Shown piece after piece: positions 4,930 through 5,616 of a DNA stretch of 5,616 nucleotides. Under the pieces are notes generated by a model. That model saw nothing but the letters and a program-made list of their open reading frames with translations, had not been told where the DNA came from and searched no databases. How positions within the stretch are numbered: position 1 is the first letter of the stretch; each line of letters starts with the position of its first letter. The stretch is from positions 1 to 5,616 of the forward strand of contig DSBN01000131.1 in the NCBI GenBank assembly GCA_011046055.1, given 5' to 3'. This DNA comes from Sediminispirochaeta sp. (GTDB taxonomy: Bacteria; Spirochaetota; Spirochaetia; DSM-16054; Sediminispirochaetaceae). Position numbers and translations under genes: made by a program.

Positions 4930-5616
4930 CTAAGATAGAGACGAGAGGATGCCCTCGGCGGCTCTTATACCGCTGGCCCAGGCGGCGGTGATGCCCCGGC
5001 TGGTACCGGCACCATCACCGGCGAAATAGACGTGTTCGACCACCTGGAAGTGCCTATCCAAGTAGCCTGGTTTGTTCGCGTAGAGCTTGATCTCCGGGTA
5101 GTACATGATCGTGCTTGGATGAAGTACGCCGGGGACAATGGTATCCAGAAGCTTCATCGACTTCCAGATATCCCGGAGGATTTTGGCGGGCACCGCCAGG
5201 CTGACATCACCGGGACAGGATGAGCGGAGCGTGGGCTCGAAGTCGTAGAGGTCGGCGTTGAAGGTATCCTCCTTCGACCTCTTGCCCAGCCGAAAATCCC
5301 CGACCCGTTGCCTCAGGGGCTTTCCCCCGCCGAGGAGCATCGCCTGCAGCCCGAGTATTTCGGCAAACTGCTGGCCGCTGGCCAGAGGTTCGGTGAGGCG
5401 GACGGTTTTCAGCATGGCGAAGTTGACCAGACCGTTGCCCTGTCCCCTTTTTTTGGAGAAGGCGTGGCCGTTGACCGAGTGGTAGACCTCTTTGTGCTCG
5501 GTCTCGTAACGCTCCTGGACCACGAAGGCGTTTCCGCTGTTAGTGCAGAAAGTCCGCACTTTGCCGGGAAAGTAGAATTTCGGGTCGTAATAGTCGGCAA
5601 CTATGGGGTAGTGTTC
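4930..5616 (-). CDS. NAD(P)/FAD-dependent dehydrogenase (COG2509-like), C-terminal part, cut at the window edge
   Basis: The frame is open from base 5616 to the TAG at 4932-4930, 228 residues, and the N-terminal FAD-binding GxGxxG region lies outside the window. Family members are roughly 450-490 residues, so about half is visible. Recognisable blocks include VRTFCTNSG (20-28), HSVNGHAFSKKRGQGNGLVN (46-65), GQQFAEILGLQAMLLGGGKP (81-100), GDFRLGKRS (106-114), SCPGDVSLAVPAKILRDIW (133-151) and the C-terminal FAD motif YFAGDGAGTSRGITAAWASG (197-216). Internal GTG or ATG codons are not starts; the first visible residue already aligns with the family. The physiological substrate of this family is not established to my knowledge. 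It converges on the carbonic anhydrase-like gene with a 13-base gap and no hairpin terminator between them. Confidence 0.92.
   Translation of the reverse strand, partial: EHYPIVADYYDPKFYFPGKVRTFCTNSGNAFVVQERYETEHKEVYHSVNGHAFSKKRGQGNGLVNFAMLKTVRLTEPLASGQQFAEILGLQAMLLGGGKPLRQRVGDFRLGKRSKEDTFNADLYDFEPTLRSSCPGDVSLAVPAKILRDIWKSMKLLDTIVPGVLHPSTIMYYPEIKLYANKPGYLDRHFQVVEHVYFAGDGAGTSRGITAAWASGIRAAEGILSSLS

Noticed and set aside
1..5616. CRISPR array, insertion sequence ends, attachment site or other mobile element
   Set aside because: No regularly spaced repeats, transposase or integrase motifs, or paired terminal repeats were seen; the only exact long inverted repeat is the 14-bp stem at 2962-2998.

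Overview
The window reads as an ordinary chromosomal stretch of a bacterium with moderate to high GC. It holds six protein genes, two of them cut by the window ends, on both strands, with short intergenic gaps and recognisable sigma70-type promoters. I see no tRNA, rRNA, CRISPR array, insertion sequence or phage gene. The organism cannot be fixed from the sequence. The long unfamiliar gene at the left resembles, from memory, a protein family of spirochaetes (the DUF5312 type), so a free-living spirochaete is a weak guess.

Layout. (1) 1-1543, minus strand: a long, helical, charged protein of unknown function, running off the left edge. Its frame breaks once, at a run of seven G on the coding strand (1399-1405). 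(2) 1561-1965, minus: cytidine deaminase (cdd), 17 bases upstream of gene 1 and probably cotranscribed with it. (3) 1966-2074: a compact divergent promoter region in which the predicted promoters for cdd and for gene 4 overlap on opposite strands. (4) 2075-2953, plus: a 3-hydroxyisobutyrate/tartronate-semialdehyde reductase family enzyme. (5) 2962-2998: a perfect 14-bp inverted repeat between convergent genes. (6) 3003-4142, minus: glycerate kinase (GarK family). (7) 4143-4406: an AT-rich divergent intergenic region with promoters in both directions. (8) 4407-4916, plus: a gamma-class carbonic anhydrase-like hexapeptide-repeat protein whose predicted transcription start falls on its ATG. (9) 4930-5616, minus: the C-terminal half of a COG2509-type FAD-dependent dehydrogenase, running off the right edge.

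How the genes fit together. The beta-hydroxyacid dehydrogenase and the glycerate kinase face each other across a shared hairpin. They could carry out consecutive steps, tartronate semialdehyde to D-glycerate to phosphoglycerate. That pairing is an inference from adjacency; the reductase could also act on another beta-hydroxyacid. Cytidine deaminase is pyrimidine salvage and has no obvious link to the unknown protein downstream. The carbonic anhydrase-like protein and the flavoprotein are convergent neighbours with no clear shared role.

I see no convincing new multi-gene system. The points most worth checking are the G7 frame break in gene 1, the apparently leaderless start of the carbonic anhydrase-like gene, and the overlapping divergent promoters.
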